Origin: Armatimonadota bacterium
GTDB lineage: Bacteria > Armatimonadota > Zipacnadia > Zipacnadales > UBA11051
NCBI GenBank assembly: GCA_003542955.1
Contig: DPJP01000267.1
Location: forward strand, 6,346 to 14,291
Direction of reading: 5' to 3'
Length of the DNA stretch: 7,946 nt
Part shown: one piece after another, positions 7,903-7,946 of the stretch
How the letters are laid out: the number at the start of each line of letters is the position of its first letter
How positions within the stretch are numbered: the stretch's first letter is position 1
Program-made: the position numbers and the translations under genes
Notes under the pieces: model-generated
The model's input: only the letters and a program-made list of their open reading frames with translations
What the model was told of the DNA's origin: nothing
Database searches by the model: none

Positions 7903-7943
7903 CTGGGCGTTCCGTTCGGGCCACCCGCCCCCTCCGCCCAGGC
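7901..7943. repeat. Inverted repeat with 9-base perfect arms and 25-base spacer
   Basis: GCCTGGGCG at 7901-7909 is the exact reverse complement of CGCCCAGGC at 7935-7943, with 25 bases between. The left arm shares two bases with the stem of the hairpin at 7884-7902, so the two structures would compete. Possible explanations are an operator for a dimeric regulator, part of a dispersed repeat, or alternative RNA folds. Nothing here chooses between them. Confidence 0.4.
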
Positions 7944-7946
7944 AGC

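Larger units (their letters stand above)
7680..7946. other. Upstream non-coding region of the two-gene cluster
   Basis: These 267 bases hold the ribosome binding site of the lyase-like gene, three inverted repeats between 7835 and 7943, and a weaker one (CCGCCGG at 7764-7770 with CCGGCGG at 7791-7797). I see no convincing -10/-35 pair on the minus strand. Minus-strand frames entering from the right edge read as arginine- and glycine-rich noise and stop within the region. A plus-strand ATG at 7809 with a GGAGGT in front stays open to the edge but is too short to judge. Confidence 0.5.

Overview
The window holds two large secreted proteins encoded on the minus strand and very likely co-transcribed. 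Transcription runs from high to low coordinates. The upstream gene (7679 down to 3252) encodes a 1475-residue exported protein. It has a heparinase II/III-type polysaccharide lyase region, a long beta-rich middle and a C-terminal NPCBM carbohydrate-binding module. The downstream gene starts 62 bases later, at 3189, and stays open to the left edge, so its 3' end is missing. Its 1063 visible residues comprise a signal peptide, an N-terminal beta domain, a probable (beta/alpha)8 barrel of glycoside-hydrolase type, two beta-sandwich regions, a low-complexity linker and the start of a LamG/concanavalin-like domain.

The DNA is GC-rich, and both genes avoid TTA, CTA and TCA codons almost completely. 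As a result, codon-aligned antisense frames stay open for hundreds of codons without being genes. Both genes have signal peptides and recognisable purine-rich ribosome binding sites. Very large, multidomain, NPCBM- and LamG-bearing secreted carbohydrate enzymes without SusC/SusD partners nearby are typical of uncultured Planctomycetota, Verrucomicrobiota/Lentisphaerota, Armatimonadota or Hydrogenedentota-like bacteria. This is an inference from style, and no marker gene here fixes the taxonomy.

Layout: 7680-7946 is a 267-base region upstream of the first gene. It has a good ribosome binding site and three close inverted repeats but no convincing promoter. 3252-7679 is the lyase-like gene. 3190-3251 is a short spacer carrying the ribosome binding site of the second gene. 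1-3189 is the barrel/LamG gene.

The likely joint role is extracellular breakdown of an acidic or otherwise complex polysaccharide: the lyase-type protein cleaves, the barrel protein hydrolyses or binds, and both hold on through carbohydrate-binding modules. The substrate cannot be read from the sequence. The best candidates for something undescribed are the barrel protein, whose catalytic family I do not recognise, and the long unassigned middle of the lyase-like protein.
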